A DNA stretch of 64,000 nucleotides from Fundidesulfovibrio terrae (GCF_022808915.1 NZ_JAKZFS010000001.1:1-64000); one strand, 5' to 3'; positions 43,805 through 58,098 are shown, counted from the first letter of the stretch. The notes: generated by a model not told the origin, from the letters alone. Translations and numbers: made by a program.

Positions 43805-44572
43805 TCACACCGGGACGCGGCAGAGAACTTCCTTGGCCAGCCCCAGATACGCCTCCGCCCCCTTGGACTTGACGTCGTAGTCGATGACCGACTGTCCGTG
43901 GCTGGGCGCTTCGGACACCCGGACGTTGCGGGGGATGAGCGTCTCGAAATGGTGCTTGGGAAAGCACTTGCGGATCTCGCGCTTCACATGCCGGTTCAGC
44001 TTATTGCGCCCGTCGTACATGGTCATGACCACGCCCAAGAGGTGCAGGCCTGTGTTGAAACGCTTGCGCACCAGCTCGAAGGTTTTGAGCAGCTGGGCCA
44101 CTCCCTCCAGGGCGTAGTATTCGCACTGCAGCGGCACCAGGAGTTCCGTGGCCGCGCACAGGGCGTTCAGCGTGACCAGCCCCAACGAGGGGGGGCAGTC
44201 CAGCAGGATGAAATCGTATTTCTCGCCCAACTCGGCCACCACTTTGCGCAGGAAGTTCTCCCTGCCCTGCTTGTCCACCAATTCGATGTCGGCGGCCACC
44301 AGGTCCGAGGTGGAGGGGAGCACGTTCAGATAGGGCAGCGACGTGTCGTAGACGGCGTCCCAAACCTTTTCGGGCTCGTAAAGGATGGAGTAAAGATTCT
44401 CCGCGACGCTTTCAGGGTAGATGCCCAGGCCGCTGGAAGCGTTGGCCTGGGGGTCACAGTCGATCAGGAGAGTTTTTTTTTCCATCACCGCCAGAGCGGC
44501 CGCCAAGTTGACAGCCGTGGTGGTCTTGCCCACCCCGCCCTTCTGGTTGGCGACTACAATACATCGGGCCAT
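43805..44572 (-). CDS. parA: Chromosome partitioning ATPase ParA/Soj
   Basis: The protein has 255 residues from ATG 44572, nine bases after GGAGG; an upstream GTG would add two residues. The deviant Walker A (NQKGGVGKTTTAVN), LLIDCDPQANASSGLG, and ILLDCPPSLGLVTLNAL are standard. Short N-terminus indicates the chromosomal Soj type. parS lies 28 bases upstream. Confidence 0.96.
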   Translation of the reverse strand: MARCIVVANQKGGVGKTTTAVNLAAALAVMEKKTLLIDCDPQANASSGLGIYPESVAENLYSILYEPEKVWDAVYDTSLPYLNVLPSTSDLVAADIELVDKQGRENFLRKVVAELGEKYDFILLDCPPSLGLVTLNALCAATELLVPLQCEYYALEGVAQLLKTFELVRKRFNTGLHLLGVVMTMYDGRNKLNRHVKREIRKCFPKHHFETLIPRNVRVSEAPSHGQSVIDYDVKSKGAEAYLGLAKEVLCRVPV

Positions 44573-44600
44573 AGGCACCGAACCTCCGGTTCATCCGGAT

Positions 44601-44616
44601 TGTTTCACGTGAAACA
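44601..44616. other. parS: parS centromere site
   Basis: TGTTTCACGTGAAACA is a perfect 16-bp palindrome matching the bacterial chromosomal parS consensus. It lies between the small upstream gene and parA. ParB binds and spreads from such sites, and their usual origin-proximal position supports placing this window near oriC. Confidence 0.95.
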
Positions 44617-44618
44617 AT

Positions 44619-44909
44619 CTAGGATTTGTAAGTCCGATGGCAGTAATCCTGGGCATCCTGCAAGGAGTCCACAAGACGAATGGCATCTTCACGTTTCCCT
44701 TTCTTGACGGCCTGGAGAAGCTGGTTTGCCAAGTGGGCGAAATCTTCAGCTTCGCCGACCCAGACCTCATCCGCTTGGGCATGAAGTTGGGTAGAAAGGC
44801 GAGCAAATTGGTTGACGATCTTTTCCTCGGGAATCTGCCCGTCCTGGGTGACTTCAAGAATACCCTGGAAGGCGTCGTCAAGAGCGGTTTTTAAGGCGCG
44901 AAAATCCAT
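44619..44909 (-). CDS. Conserved hypothetical helical protein
   Basis: The protein has 96 residues and is predicted mostly helical (LKTALDDAFQGILE; AEDFAHLANQLLQAVKKG). It precedes parS-parA on the same strand. No family is recognised. Length, start and lack of stop-rich frames support a real gene. Confidence 0.7.
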   Translation of the reverse strand: MDFRALKTALDDAFQGILEVTQDGQIPEEKIVNQFARLSTQLHAQADEVWVGEAEDFAHLANQLLQAVKKGKREDAIRLVDSLQDAQDYCHRTYKS

Positions 44910-44987
44910 CTCCGTGTACCTGCGGGGGCTGTTAAAGTGATTGAGTTTATAGGGGTGTAAGGAAGGCGGGCTGCACTGTCAAGTGCG

Positions 44988-45995
44988 TCAGACGTTGTAA
45001 TAGCCTTTATACCAAGAAACAAAACGCTCGATGCCTTCCTCGATTGGGGTGCTGGGCTTGAAACCAACGTCCCGGATAAGGTCATCAACGTCGGCGTACG
45101 TTTCGGGAACGTCCCCAGGCTGCATGGGCAGCATGACCTTGCGCGCCTGCCTGCCCAGAGCCAACTCCAGCGCTTCGATGTAACGGGTCAGCTCGATGCT
45201 GTTGTTGTTGCCGATGTTGTACAGCCGGTACGGGGCCGGGCTGCTGCCCGGATCGGGAGCGTCGCCGCTCCAGTCGGGATTGGGCTTGGGGTCCTTGAGC
45301 GACGCCAGGACCACTCCCTCCACGATGTCGTCAATGTAGGTGAAGTCGCGCTTCATCTTTCCATTGTTGAACACCTGGATGGGCCGGTCCTCCATGATGG
45401 CCTTGGTGAAGAGGAACAGGGCCATGTCCGGGCGGCCCCATGGGCCGTAGACGGTGAAAAAGCGTAGGCCCGTGCAGGGAAGCCCGTACAGATGGCTGTA
45501 GGCGTGGGCCATGAGCTCGTTGGATTTCTTTGATGCGGCGTACAGGCTGATGGGGTGGTCGACGTTGGAATGGACCGAGAACGGCATGTTGGTGTTCAGG
45601 CCGTACACCGAACTGGAGGACGCGTACACCAGATGCTGAACCTTGTTGTGCCTGCACCCTTCCAGAAGATTGGCGAAGCCCACGATGTTGGACTGCACGT
45701 AGGCCATGGGATTATCCAGGCTGTAGCGTACCCCGGCCTGGGCGGCCATGTTGATCACGTGGGTGAACTGGTTGTTGGCGAACAGGGAGTCGAGATCCTC
45801 GCGGGCGGAGAGATCGAGCTTCATGAACGTGAAATGCTCGTTGCGCTGCAGAATCTTCAGACGATCTTTTTTCAGGGCGACGGAATAGTAATCGTTGAGA
45901 TTGTCGATCCCAACCACGGTGAAGCCCATTTCCAGAAGCCTGTTCGCAAGGTGAAAGCCGATGAAACCGGCCGCGCCGGTAACGAGAAATTTCAT
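44988..45995 (-). CDS. NAD-dependent nucleotide-sugar epimerase (UDP-glucuronate 4-epimerase-like)
   Basis: The protein has 335 residues from ATG 45995. The Rossmann [10 protein letters not shown], the catalytic Ser region ASSSSVYG and Y-A-A-S-K (SLYAASKKS) mark an extended short-chain dehydrogenase. The [23 protein letters not shown] segment is typical of UDP-glucuronate 4-epimerases. It likely makes UDP-galacturonate for surface polysaccharide. It is the last gene of the run from dnaN. Confidence 0.88.
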   Translation of the reverse strand: MKFLVTGAAGFIGFHLANRLLEMGFTVVGIDNLNDYYSVALKKDRLKILQRNEHFTFMKLDLSAREDLDSLFANNQFTHVINMAAQAGVRYSLDNPMAYVQSNIVGFANLLEGCRHNKVQHLVYASSSSVYGLNTNMPFSVHSNVDHPISLYAASKKSNELMAHAYSHLYGLPCTGLRFFTVYGPWGRPDMALFLFTKAIMEDRPIQVFNNGKMKRDFTYIDDIVEGVVLASLKDPKPNPDWSGDAPDPGSSPAPYRLYNIGNNNSIELTRYIEALELALGRQARKVMLPMQPGDVPETYADVDDLIRDVGFKPSTPIEEGIERFVSWYKGYYNV

Positions 45996-46084
45996 GCAAA
46001 GTCCTCTGGATGGTCCAAAACGGGTGTCGTGGCTACTATCAAGAAATTTGTGGCAAACGAGGTACTGATCCCATTCGAGTTTTG

Positions 46085-46648
46085 TCAAGACACGGGGCCG
46101 GAATCGGGTAAAAGAACATCCTTCAAACGTTGCGCTGCGACGCGAAAAGCCTCGTCCGAGAGGCCGAGCAACGTTTCGGGTGACGAAGCAGCGTGGAATA
46201 CAATCTGCGACCGCGCGTCCCCGGACTGCTTCCGTATGGCCATGAGAAGCGCGTTGGCAGGATCGTCATCGAAAACAACGACGGCAGCGGGGGAAAGCGT
46301 GGCCACGGCCGCCAGGAAATGATCCGTGCAATCATGGAGGACGCCGTCCTTGGGCAGGCAGTAGGGTAAAAAACCCACGAATCCCTTGGGAAGCTGCACG
46401 GAAGGGATCAGCCTGCGCCACAGGTCGCCCCGGGCCTTGCTGGACTGGCCGGTGAGGTCGAGGCCCAGGGCCGAGTAGGTCCAGATGGCTCGCGGCGATG
46501 GAGGTAGCTTGGCCAGCAAAGCGGGCCAGGGGTCCTGGGCGAGCAGGTCGGGTCCGGCGGGGACGGAATCGGACGGTAACACATGCCTGATGCCGGCAAG
46601 ATGGAAGACGCGATAGCGTTCGCTCAGGGTAAAAGATGCGTCATCCAT
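46085..46648 (-). CDS. Hypothetical protein after coaBC
   Basis: The protein has 187 residues from ATG 46648, which lies just inside the end of coaBC (25-base overlap). Features are [18 protein letters not shown] and [24 protein letters not shown], with [13 protein letters not shown] near the C-terminus. No family is recognised. The overlap argues it is real and co-translated with coaBC. Confidence 0.7.
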   Translation of the reverse strand: MDDASFTLSERYRVFHLAGIRHVLPSDSVPAGPDLLAQDPWPALLAKLPPSPRAIWTYSALGLDLTGQSSKARGDLWRRLIPSVQLPKGFVGFLPYCLPKDGVLHDCTDHFLAAVATLSPAAVVVFDDDPANALLMAIRKQSGDARSQIVFHAASSPETLLGLSDEAFRVAAQRLKDVLLPDSGPVS

Positions 46649-47850
46649 TCCATGAGCCTCCAGGCCACCTCGCATTTGGAAAGCATGGGCCACTCTTCGG
46701 AGCGCCCGGCCGCGTCCACCACGTGAACCTTGTTGGTGGAGGACGCGAAACCGCTGCCAGGCGCGGCTATGGAGTTGGCCACCATGACGTCGCAGTTCTT
46801 GTCCTTGAGCTTCTTGGCGGCGTATCCAGCCAGGTCGGTGGTCTCGGCGCAGAAGCCCAGGAGCTTCTGGCGAGGGGCCTTGTTCTGGCCCAAGGTGCGC
46901 AGGATGTCCGGGTTGGTGGCGAACTCCAGGCTGAAAACGTCCTTGTCCAGGCTGGTCTTCTTGAACTTGTCCTGCCCGTACGGGACGGGCGAGAAGTCGG
47001 ACACGGCGGCGGTCATGAGGCCGTAATCCTGCGAGGGCCAGAGGTCCAGGCAGGCGTCGAACATCTGCCGGGCCGTCTGCACGGGATGGCGGGAGATGCT
47101 GTCGGGGAACCACAGGTCCACGGGGCCGTGCACCACGCTGACCTCGGCCCCGCGCAGCCAGGCGGACATGGCCAAGGCCCCGCCCATGAGCCCGGTGGAG
47201 GGGTTGGACCAGAAGCGGGCCGGATCGAAGTATTCGCGCGTGGGCCCGAGGCTCAGCATCACCTTGATTCCGGACATGTCCTGGGGGGTGAGCGCCCGCA
47301 GCACGTGGGCCACGATATCCGGCAGGCAGGTTAGCCTGCCCTTGCCCTTCTCGCCGCAGGCCATCATGCCGCTGCCCGGTTCGAGCACCCCCACTCCCCT
47401 GCCCCGAAGGATCGCAAGGTTCTCCTGGGTGGCCTTGGCGTCCCAGAGCCTGGGATTCATGGCCGGGGCCACCAGCAGGGGCCCGGCGAAGGCCAGGGAC
47501 TGGGTAGAGAGTATTTCATCGGCGATGCCGTGGGCCAGTTTGGCCATGATGTTGGCCGTGGCCGGGGCGATCACCATGCAGCGGGCCTCCTGGGCGGGCT
47601 CCAGGTGGCCGAAGGCGCTGTCCGCCCCCTCCCACATGGCCGTGTACACGTGGTCGGCCCCCAGGGCCTCGAAGGACAAGGGGGTGACGAACTGGGTGGC
47701 CGCGCGGGTCAGGGTGACGCCGACGATGAGTTCCAGTTCGTGGAAGGTCCGCAGGAGCTCAAGGGCCTTGTAGGCGGCGATGCTGCCCGTAACGCCCAGC
47801 TGGATGCGGGTGCCGTGGTGGATGGGGAATTTCAGGTGTGGCGGCAACAT
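46624..47850 (-). CDS. coaBC: Bifunctional phosphopantothenoylcysteine decarboxylase/synthetase
   Basis: The protein has 408 residues. The N-terminal flavoprotein CoaC domain (TGSIAAYKALELLR; APAMNPRLWD) and the CoaB ligase domain (SLGPTREYFDPARFWSNPSTG; MTAAVSDFSPV; NSIAAPGSGFAS) are both present. It makes 4'-phosphopantetheine for coenzyme A. It is downstream of gyrA on the same strand. Confidence 0.94.
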   Translation of the reverse strand: MLPPHLKFPIHHGTRIQLGVTGSIAAYKALELLRTFHELELIVGVTLTRAATQFVTPLSFEALGADHVYTAMWEGADSAFGHLEPAQEARCMVIAPATANIMAKLAHGIADEILSTQSLAFAGPLLVAPAMNPRLWDAKATQENLAILRGRGVGVLEPGSGMMACGEKGKGRLTCLPDIVAHVLRALTPQDMSGIKVMLSLGPTREYFDPARFWSNPSTGLMGGALAMSAWLRGAEVSVVHGPVDLWFPDSISRHPVQTARQMFDACLDLWPSQDYGLMTAAVSDFSPVPYGQDKFKKTSLDKDVFSLEFATNPDILRTLGQNKAPRQKLLGFCAETTDLAGYAAKKLKDKNCDVMVANSIAAPGSGFASSTNKVHVVDAAGRSEEWPMLSKCEVAWRLMEWMTHLLP

Positions 47851-48182
47851 TGTGTGATCATGCGCGAGGCGCTGGCTGCTGTCAAAGGCGTTTCGCCGCC
47901 GTTCTGGAGAACGCGGACCTGGGTGGCCTTGAGGGCCGTACTCGCCTGCCCAGCCAGATCCGCGACGGCCGTGCTGAAAACGTCAATCTTCCCGGGAAGC
48001 AAAGGCTGGCGAGCTTCAGGACGAAGCCCGCCGGCCAGCATCTTGAGAGGGTTCCACGCTCGCCCGCAGCGGTCAGAAAAAGATTTTTCCGAACCATGGG
48101 CCATCTTTTGCCTCAAAACGCATTGGGAAGCGAATACGGGCAAATGCGGGGGTGCAAGGGGAAAACGCCCGAAAGCGCTCAT
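47832..48182 (-). CDS. Small hypothetical protein between gyrA and coaBC
   Basis: 116 residues from ATG 48182, with GAGGAG just upstream across the gyrA stop. The frame overlaps the coaBC start by 19 bases. The C-terminal part (LLPGKIDVFSTAVADLAGQAS) looks protein-like. No family is recognised. It fills what would otherwise be a 343-base gap in a tight run, which favours a real gene. Confidence 0.5.
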   Translation of the reverse strand: MSAFGRFPLAPPHLPVFASQCVLRQKMAHGSEKSFSDRCGRAWNPLKMLAGGLRPEARQPLLPGKIDVFSTAVADLAGQASTALKATQVRVLQNGGETPLTAASASRMITQCCRHT

Positions 48183-48193
48183 TCCGGCACTCC

Positions 48194-50665
48194 TCAGGAG
48201 GCCGTTTCCTCCTTGTCGGAAACGACATCGCCACTCACTCCGTCCACGATGTCGAAGCCCATGACGGTGACGCCCTGCTCCATGTCCACCAGGGTGACGC
48301 CCTGGGCGGCGCGGCCCACGTTGCGCACCGAGGCCACCGGCGTGCGGATGATCTTGTTGGCCGAAGTGAGCAGCAGAATGTCGTCGGACTCGCACACGGA
48401 GGTGGCGCCGATGACGTGGCCGGTCTTGGCCGTGACCTTCATGTTGATGACGCCTTTTCCGCTGCGGCTCTGCAGGCGGTAGAGGTCGACGTCCGAGCGC
48501 TTGCCGAAGCCGTTGGCGGAAACGGTGAGCACCTGGTTGCGCTCGGGGTCGCCGAAGACGACGCCCGAGGCCACGCGGTCCTTGCCGGCGAGGGCGATGC
48601 CCTTCACGCCCGCGGCGCTCCGGCCCATGGGGCGCACGTCGGCGACGCTGAAGCGGATGCCCTGGCCGTATTCCGTGGCCAGGAGAATCTCGGCCTGGGC
48701 CGGGACTTCCTTGACGTCCAACAGTTCGTCTTCCTCGTTCAGGTTCACGGCGCGGATGCCGCCCACGCGGACGTTCTTGTACAGGTCGATGGCCGTGCGC
48801 TTGACCATGCCCTTGCGGGTCACGAAAAGGAAGTAGCGGTCCGGGGTGAACTCCCGGATGGTGAGCGCCGTGGCGATGAACTCTTCCTTTTCCATGGGCA
48901 GCAGGTTGGCGATGTGCAGCCCCTTGGCCGTGCGCGAACCTTCGGGAATCTGGTGCACCTTGAGCTGGTGCATCTTGCCCAGGTTGGTGAAGAGCAGCAG
49001 GTACTGGTGGTTGGTGGTGGTGCAGAAGCTCTGGATGAAGTCCTCGGCCGAGGTGTGCACCCCGGCGATGCCTTTGCCTCCCCTTCTCTGCTGCTGGTAG
49101 GTGTCCAGCGGCGTGCGCTTGATGTAACCCCGGCGCGACAGGGTGATGACCACGTTCTCGTCGGGGATGAGGTCCTCGATGTCGATGCCTTCCAGGCTGT
49201 CGAGGATCTCGGTGCGGCGGGGGGTGGCGTACTTGTCCTTGAGCTCGATGATCTCGTCGCGGATGACCCCGCGCAGCACTTCGTCGTTCTCCAGGATGGA
49301 ACGCAGGTACTCGATGAACTTCAGAAGCTCGGCGTACTCGTCCAGCAGCTTCTCGCGCTCCAGGTTGGTCAGGCGCTGCAGGCGCATGTCCAGGATGGCC
49401 TGGCTTTGCCGCTCCGAGAGGCTGAAGCGCTCCATGAGGCGCTCCTTGGCCTCCAGGGGCGTTTTGGAGGACCGGATAAGGCTCACCACCTCGTCGATGT
49501 TGTCTAGGGCGATGCGCAGGCCTTCCAGGATGTGCGCCCGCTCCTCGCTCTTGCGCAGGTCGTAGCGCGAGCGCCGGATGATGATCTCCTTGCGGTGATC
49601 CAGGAAGTATTCAAGCATCTGCTTGAGGTTCAGAAGCGCCGGGCGGTTGCCCGCTACAACAAGCATGTTGAAACCGAAGGAGGTTTCGAGAGGCGTGAAC
49701 TTGTAGAGGCTGTTGATGACGATGTCCGGGATGGTGCCGCGCTTGAGTTCGAGCACCACGCGGATGCCCTTGCGGTCGGATTCGTCGCGCAGGTCCGAGA
49801 CGCCGTCGATCTTCTTCTCGTTGATGAGCTGGGCGATCTTCTCCACCAGGCTCGACTTGTTCAGGGCGTAGGGAATTTCGCGGATGACCACGAGTTCCTT
49901 GTCCTTCTTGAACTGCTCGATCTCCACTTTGCCGCGCATCTTGATGGAGCCGCGGCCGGTCCGGTAGGCGTCGATGAGCCCCTGTCCGCCGAAGATGGCC
50001 CCGGCCGTGGGGAAGTCCGGGCCGGGCACGCAGGCGATGACCTCGTCCACCGAGCAGTTGGGGTCGTCGAGCAGGGTCAGCAGGGCGTCGCACAGTTCGC
50101 CCAGGTTGTGCGGCGGAATGTTGGTGGCCATGCCCACCGCGATGCCGGAGCTGCCGTTGACGAGCAGGTTGGGCACCTTGGTGGGAAGCACCGAAGGCTC
50201 TTCCAGGGAGTTGTCGTAGTTGGGCCTGAAATCGACGGTCTCCTTTTCGATGTCGGTCAGGAACTCGCTGGTGAGGCGGGACATGCGCACTTCGGTGTAA
50301 CGCATGGCCGCCGCGGCGTCGCCGTCGATGGAGCCGAAGTTGCCCTGGCCGTCCACCAGGGGATCGCGCATGGAGAAATCCTGCGCGAGGCGCACCAAGG
50401 CGTCGTACACGGCCGAGTCGCCGTGCGGGTGGTATTTGCCGATGACGTCGCCGACGACGCGGGCGGACTTCTTGTACGGGCGGTTGTACGTGTTGGAGAG
50501 CTCGTGCATGGCGAAAAGGATGCGCCGGTGCACGGGCTTGAGGCCGTCGCGTACGTCGGGAATGGCCCGGCCCACGATGACGGAAAGCGAATATTCGAGG
50601 TAGGACTTCTTGAGTTCGTCCTCGATGGATATCTTTTTGTTATCTTCTGAGTTCTGTTCGAGCAC
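48194..50665 (-). CDS. gyrA: DNA gyrase subunit A
   Basis: The protein has 823 residues. Catalytic Tyr123 lies in MRYTEVRM. The quinolone-determining region reads [19 protein letters not shown] with Ser84 and Asp88, the drug-sensitive residues. The C-terminal beta-pinwheel contains QQRRGGKG, the GyrA box that distinguishes gyrase from topoisomerase IV. It starts 14 bases after gyrB. Confidence 0.98.
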   Translation of the reverse strand: MLEQNSEDNKKISIEDELKKSYLEYSLSVIVGRAIPDVRDGLKPVHRRILFAMHELSNTYNRPYKKSARVVGDVIGKYHPHGDSAVYDALVRLAQDFSMRDPLVDGQGNFGSIDGDAAAAMRYTEVRMSRLTSEFLTDIEKETVDFRPNYDNSLEEPSVLPTKVPNLLVNGSSGIAVGMATNIPPHNLGELCDALLTLLDDPNCSVDEVIACVPGPDFPTAGAIFGGQGLIDAYRTGRGSIKMRGKVEIEQFKKDKELVVIREIPYALNKSSLVEKIAQLINEKKIDGVSDLRDESDRKGIRVVLELKRGTIPDIVINSLYKFTPLETSFGFNMLVVAGNRPALLNLKQMLEYFLDHRKEIIIRRSRYDLRKSEERAHILEGLRIALDNIDEVVSLIRSSKTPLEAKERLMERFSLSERQSQAILDMRLQRLTNLEREKLLDEYAELLKFIEYLRSILENDEVLRGVIRDEIIELKDKYATPRRTEILDSLEGIDIEDLIPDENVVITLSRRGYIKRTPLDTYQQQRRGGKGIAGVHTSAEDFIQSFCTTTNHQYLLLFTNLGKMHQLKVHQIPEGSRTAKGLHIANLLPMEKEEFIATALTIREFTPDRYFLFVTRKGMVKRTAIDLYKNVRVGGIRAVNLNEEDELLDVKEVPAQAEILLATEYGQGIRFSVADVRPMGRSAAGVKGIALAGKDRVASGVVFGDPERNQVLTVSANGFGKRSDVDLYRLQSRSGKGVINMKVTAKTGHVIGATSVCESDDILLLTSANKIIRTPVASVRNVGRAAQGVTLVDMEQGVTVMGFDIVDGVSGDVVSDKEETAS

Positions 50666-50679
50666 GTGATGCCTCGTTG

Positions 50680-54275
<3,596 letters not shown>

Positions 54276-54608
54276 GGGGGTCGTCTCCTTGGCAGGTATG
54301 GCGTCGATGGTCGGGGATTCTCTGATGAGCCAGCGTGGCCTGCGGAATATACGGAAAAAAACGCCCTTGGCAAGTGCGCTCTAAGCAAGAACTGGCGCGG
54401 CTTCCCGGGAGGAGCGCGCCGTTTGCGGGAGAGCCCCCGGCGCGCCACCCGCACGAGCGCTCCACGAGCGCCCGGAGCGGTCCGCTCACGGCCCGGCTCC
54501 CCGGTCCGGGTGATTTCTGTTGACCTCTTTTGCGGCTCGGGACAAATGATACTCAATCCTGTCTCGAAAGCCGCATGACCGGAGATTGGCCTCGTTCGGG
54601 GGACACCC
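54276..54608. other. Divergent intergenic region dnaN / sensor kinase
   Basis: 333 bases without a gene. It contains a stem GCGCGCCG (54414-54421) / CGGCGCGC (54438-54445) and two CACGAGCGC repeats near 54440-54470. It must hold the promoters for dnaN and for the sensor kinase, but neither is convincing by eye. No DnaA box was found. Confidence 0.5.
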
Positions 54609-57095
54609 ATGGCCAGGGCACACAGCATATCGAAACTTTTCAGTGCGAGCGCGCTGGTCTTCACGGCTTGTTCCAGCCTCATCACCGCTTCCATAGTCAT
54701 CGTCACCCAATACATCGAATTCAGGCACAATACGGAGCTGTACGAGCAGGAATACGTCCAGCGGCAACAAGACATGCTCAAAAGCGAGCTGGACCAAGTC
54801 TCAGACATCATACAATTCGAACGCTCGACGATCATGAGCACCTTGAAAAGCGATCTGAAGGAAAGGATCGACGAAGCAAGCTCCATAGCCACGAGCATAT
54901 ACGAAAACAACAAGAACACGCTCGGGGACGAGCAGATAAAAAAAATCATCCTCCAGGCGCTCGGTCCCCTGTCGTTCTACGATGGCCGGGGCTACTACTG
55001 GATACACGACACGGACCACAACCTGGTCATGAACAGGTTCAGGCCCGATATGATCGGCAAGAGCGATTACGATCTGACCGATCTCTCGGGAAAGAAAATC
55101 ATCCGGAGCTTCGTCAGGATCGCCGGGTCAAACGGCGAAGGATACGACTCCTACTACTGGAACAAGCCCGGCCAACCGATCCCGTTGACCAAGATTTCCT
55201 ACCTGAAACTGTTCGCGCCGTACCATTGGATCATCGGCACCGGCGAATACCTGGAGGACATCGAAACCAGCGTGCAGGCAGGCATCAAGAAACGCCTGGA
55301 GCTGTTCACGTCGTCCATGAGCTCGCTTCGTATCATCGACTTCGGCGGCACGGTGCTCTTCGATCCCAGCGGCGTTTACGCCGTGGGCGAGAACATCGTG
55401 AACGAAAAGGACCCCACGGGCCGGTACATCGTCCTGGACTTCCTCTCCCAGGGCCTCACGCCCCAGGGAGGGTTCGGTTCTGTCGGCCTTCCCCGCGAGA
55501 GGAACGGCCCGTACGGCAACAACCTGTTCTACGCCAAGCCCGTGCCCGGATGGGGCTGGATCCTGGTGGCCTCGGTGCCCCTGGAGCACATGGACGAGGT
55601 GGTCTTCCAGCACCGCGATTCGCTCAGGTCCTCCATGCTCAAGCAGATCCTCATGATCCTGGGGGCTCTCGCGGCCGTGACGGCCGTGGTGTTCGTTCTG
55701 TCCACCCTGCTTTCGCGCCGGGTCAGGAATGAATTCACCGTGTTCAGCTCCTTTTTCCGCAACGTCTCCCAGCGCGGATCACCCATTGACGCGGGCGGGC
55801 TGACCATCTCCGAACTGCGCTCCCTGGCCGGATCGGCCAACGATATGAACCGGGAGCTCCACGCCTCGCGATTCGAAATCCTGCGCAAGACGCGCCTGCT
55901 GGAAGAGGAAGTGGCCGTGCGCGCCGGGGCGGAAGCGGAACTTCTCAAGGCGCGCAACGCCTTCCAGGCCATCCTGGACTCCATGCCCTCGGTGGTCGTC
56001 GCCGTGGACGACCGGGCCGACGTCACCCACTGGAACCGGACGGCGGCGCAGGCCACCGGGCTCGAAGGCCCGGACGTGGCGGGAAGGCCCGTGGGGAAAG
56101 TCCTCCCCGGCATGGAGGAGCGGATGGACGCGGTCAGGGAGTCCCTGGAGAAAGGCGTGCCCGTGCTCAGGGGAAAGCAGAACTTCGTGTTCCGGGGCGA
56201 ACCGCGCAAGATAGACATGCTGGTCTATCCGCTCAAGGACGGACGCGTGCACGGGGCGGTCATCCGCCTGGACGACGTGACGGAAAAGACCAGCATGGAG
56301 GAGATGCTCATCCAGACCGAGAAGGTCATGAGCCTGGGCGGCCTGGCGGCGGGCATGGCCCATGAGATCAACAACCCCCTGGGCGGCATCCTGCAGAGCG
56401 CCCAGGTGGTGTCCAGGCGGCTGGACATGGACAATCCGGCCAGCGCCGAGGCCGCCCGGAAAGCGGGCTGCGGGGTCGAAACGCTCAGGTCCTTCCTGGA
56501 AGCCCGGACGATCCGGGAGCTCCTGGACGGCATACGCCAGTCGGCCAAGCGGGCCGCCACCATCGTGTCCAACATGCTGGAATTCAGCCGCAAGTCGGAC
56601 TCGGGCATGATCCCGGCCAACCTGAACGACATCGTGGACAAGTCGCTGGAGCTCTGCGGCAAGGACTACAACCTGGAAAAACGCTACGACTTCAGGAAGA
56701 TCGGCATCGAGCGCGATTTCGACGCCTCCCTGCCCCTGGTGCTTTGCTCGCCCACACAGATCGAGCAGGTCCTGGTGAATCTCATCCGCAACGCGGCCCA
56801 CGCCCTGTCTTCACTCGGCCCGGACGCATCCCCGAGGATCGCCGTGCGCACCCGCCGGGAGCCGCACTTCGCCAGGATCGACATCCAGGACAACGGGCCG
56901 GGCATGGACGAAGCCCTGCGCCGCAGGATCTTCGAACCGTTCTACAGCACCAAGCAGCCCGGCGAAGGCACCGGGCTCGGCCTGTCCGTATCGTTCTTCA
57001 TCATCACCAAAAACCACGGCGGGACCATCCATGTGGAATCCGAACCAGGAAAAGGCGCCCTGTTCGTCATCCGCCTGCCCATCGGCCGGGAGTGA
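54609..57095 (+). CDS. Membrane sensor histidine kinase with double Cache domain and PAS
   Basis: The protein has 828 residues. A transmembrane helix (about 8-32), a periplasmic double Cache region (YYWIHDTDHNLVMN; LRIIDFGGTVLFDPSGV) and a second helix (about 343-367) precede a PAS domain (about 455-570), HisKA with His585 (GMAHEINNPLGG) and HATPase motifs (NLIRNAAHAL, DNGPGM, GTGLGLSVSFFI). Cache domains bind small ligands directly. It overlaps the BMP-type binding protein gene by 65 bases. No receiver domain or adjacent response regulator is present. Confidence 0.92.
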   Translation: MARAHSISKLFSASALVFTACSSLITASIVIVTQYIEFRHNTELYEQEYVQRQQDMLKSELDQVSDIIQFERSTIMSTLKSDLKERIDEASSIATSIYENNKNTLGDEQIKKIILQALGPLSFYDGRGYYWIHDTDHNLVMNRFRPDMIGKSDYDLTDLSGKKIIRSFVRIAGSNGEGYDSYYWNKPGQPIPLTKISYLKLFAPYHWIIGTGEYLEDIETSVQAGIKKRLELFTSSMSSLRIIDFGGTVLFDPSGVYAVGENIVNEKDPTGRYIVLDFLSQGLTPQGGFGSVGLPRERNGPYGNNLFYAKPVPGWGWILVASVPLEHMDEVVFQHRDSLRSSMLKQILMILGALAAVTAVVFVLSTLLSRRVRNEFTVFSSFFRNVSQRGSPIDAGGLTISELRSLAGSANDMNRELHASRFEILRKTRLLEEEVAVRAGAEAELLKARNAFQAILDSMPSVVVAVDDRADVTHWNRTAAQATGLEGPDVAGRPVGKVLPGMEERMDAVRESLEKGVPVLRGKQNFVFRGEPRKIDMLVYPLKDGRVHGAVIRLDDVTEKTSMEEMLIQTEKVMSLGGLAAGMAHEINNPLGGILQSAQVVSRRLDMDNPASAEAARKAGCGVETLRSFLEARTIRELLDGIRQSAKRAATIVSNMLEFSRKSDSGMIPANLNDIVDKSLELCGKDYNLEKRYDFRKIGIERDFDASLPLVLCSPTQIEQVLVNLIRNAAHALSSLGPDASPRIAVRTRREPHFARIDIQDNGPGMDEALRRRIFEPFYSTKQPGEGTGLGLSVSFFIITKNHGGTIHVESEPGKGALFVIRLPIGRE

Positions 57096-58098
57096 GCGCG
57101 GCGTCCTGCGGGCCGTCCTGCTGGCGTTTCTCGCGCTCGCCTGCGCGCCGGATTGGGCCCTCGCGGAACGAGACACTCCCCTCCGCCTGGGCGTGGTCTT
57201 CCCCGGGGTGGTGGCGGACAAGGATTACAACGAACTGGGCTATCAGGCCGTGCTCAAGGCCAGGGACTCCCTGGGAATCCCCGTGTCCTTCGCCCAGAGG
57301 GTACAGCCCTCGGAGGCTGCCGGAGCCATGCTCAAGCTGATCGCGGACGGAAACACCGTGGTCTGGGGGCATGGGGGGCAGTTTCTCCCGTCCATCCTGG
57401 AGATATGCGGGCAGTGTCCGGACACCGCCTTCATCACCGAGGCCGAGCTGCCCGTCGAAACGCCCTGCAAGAACGTGCACGTCCTGGGCCGGGAATACCA
57501 CAAGGGATTCTACGTGCTCGGGGCCCTGGCCGCCAGGATCACCCGCACCGGCCTGATCGGCTACATCGGCGGCCTGCACCAGCCGTTCTCCCGGGCGCAG
57601 ATCAACGCGGCAGCGAGCGCCATCAAGCGGTACAACCCCAAGGCCGTTCTCAGGCACGTCACCGTGGGGGACTTCAACGACCCCATGCACAGCCGCCAGG
57701 CGGCCGAGGAATTCATCCTGGAGGGCTGCGACGTGATCCTCTCGGGAGTGAACATGGGCAGCTTCGGCATCATCGACGCGGTGAACGACGCGGAACGCCC
57801 GGTGTTCTTCACCACGGTCTACACCAGCAAGGCGGCCTTTTCCCCCCGCAGGTTCCTGACCTCGGACCTGTTTGATTTCACGGACCCCATCCGGGAAATC
57901 CTGGGCAGGATCGCGGACGGCCAGCCAGGACGGTTCGTGCCCATGCCCTGGGGCGAAGGCCGGGCCAGGTACACCCTTTTTCCCGTGGCCAACGTGCCCG
58001 AGGAGGTGAACCAGGAGATCAAGGCCCTGGCCAGGGCCATCGAGGACGGAAGCGTCCAGGTTCCCTACGACCCGGACACCGTGCCCGAGAACCGTTAG
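57031..58098 (+). CDS. BMP-family periplasmic ligand-binding protein
   Basis: The frame opens at ATG 57031 inside the kinase gene and has 355 codons. A signal peptide (VLRAVLLAFLALACAPDWALA) begins only at about residue 25, so a downstream non-ATG start near 57095 is possible. The mature protein has the BMP fold (LGVVFPGVVADKDYNELGYQAV; GFYVLGALAARITRTGLIGYIGG), which usually binds nucleosides or simpler ligands for ABC importers. No ABC genes are near, so it may feed the overlapping sensor kinase. Confidence 0.85.
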   Translation: MWNPNQEKAPCSSSACPSAGSERGVLRAVLLAFLALACAPDWALAERDTPLRLGVVFPGVVADKDYNELGYQAVLKARDSLGIPVSFAQRVQPSEAAGAMLKLIADGNTVVWGHGGQFLPSILEICGQCPDTAFITEAELPVETPCKNVHVLGREYHKGFYVLGALAARITRTGLIGYIGGLHQPFSRAQINAAASAIKRYNPKAVLRHVTVGDFNDPMHSRQAAEEFILEGCDVILSGVNMGSFGIIDAVNDAERPVFFTTVYTSKAAFSPRRFLTSDLFDFTDPIREILGRIADGQPGRFVPMPWGEGRARYTLFPVANVPEEVNQEIKALARAIEDGSVQVPYDPDTVPENR

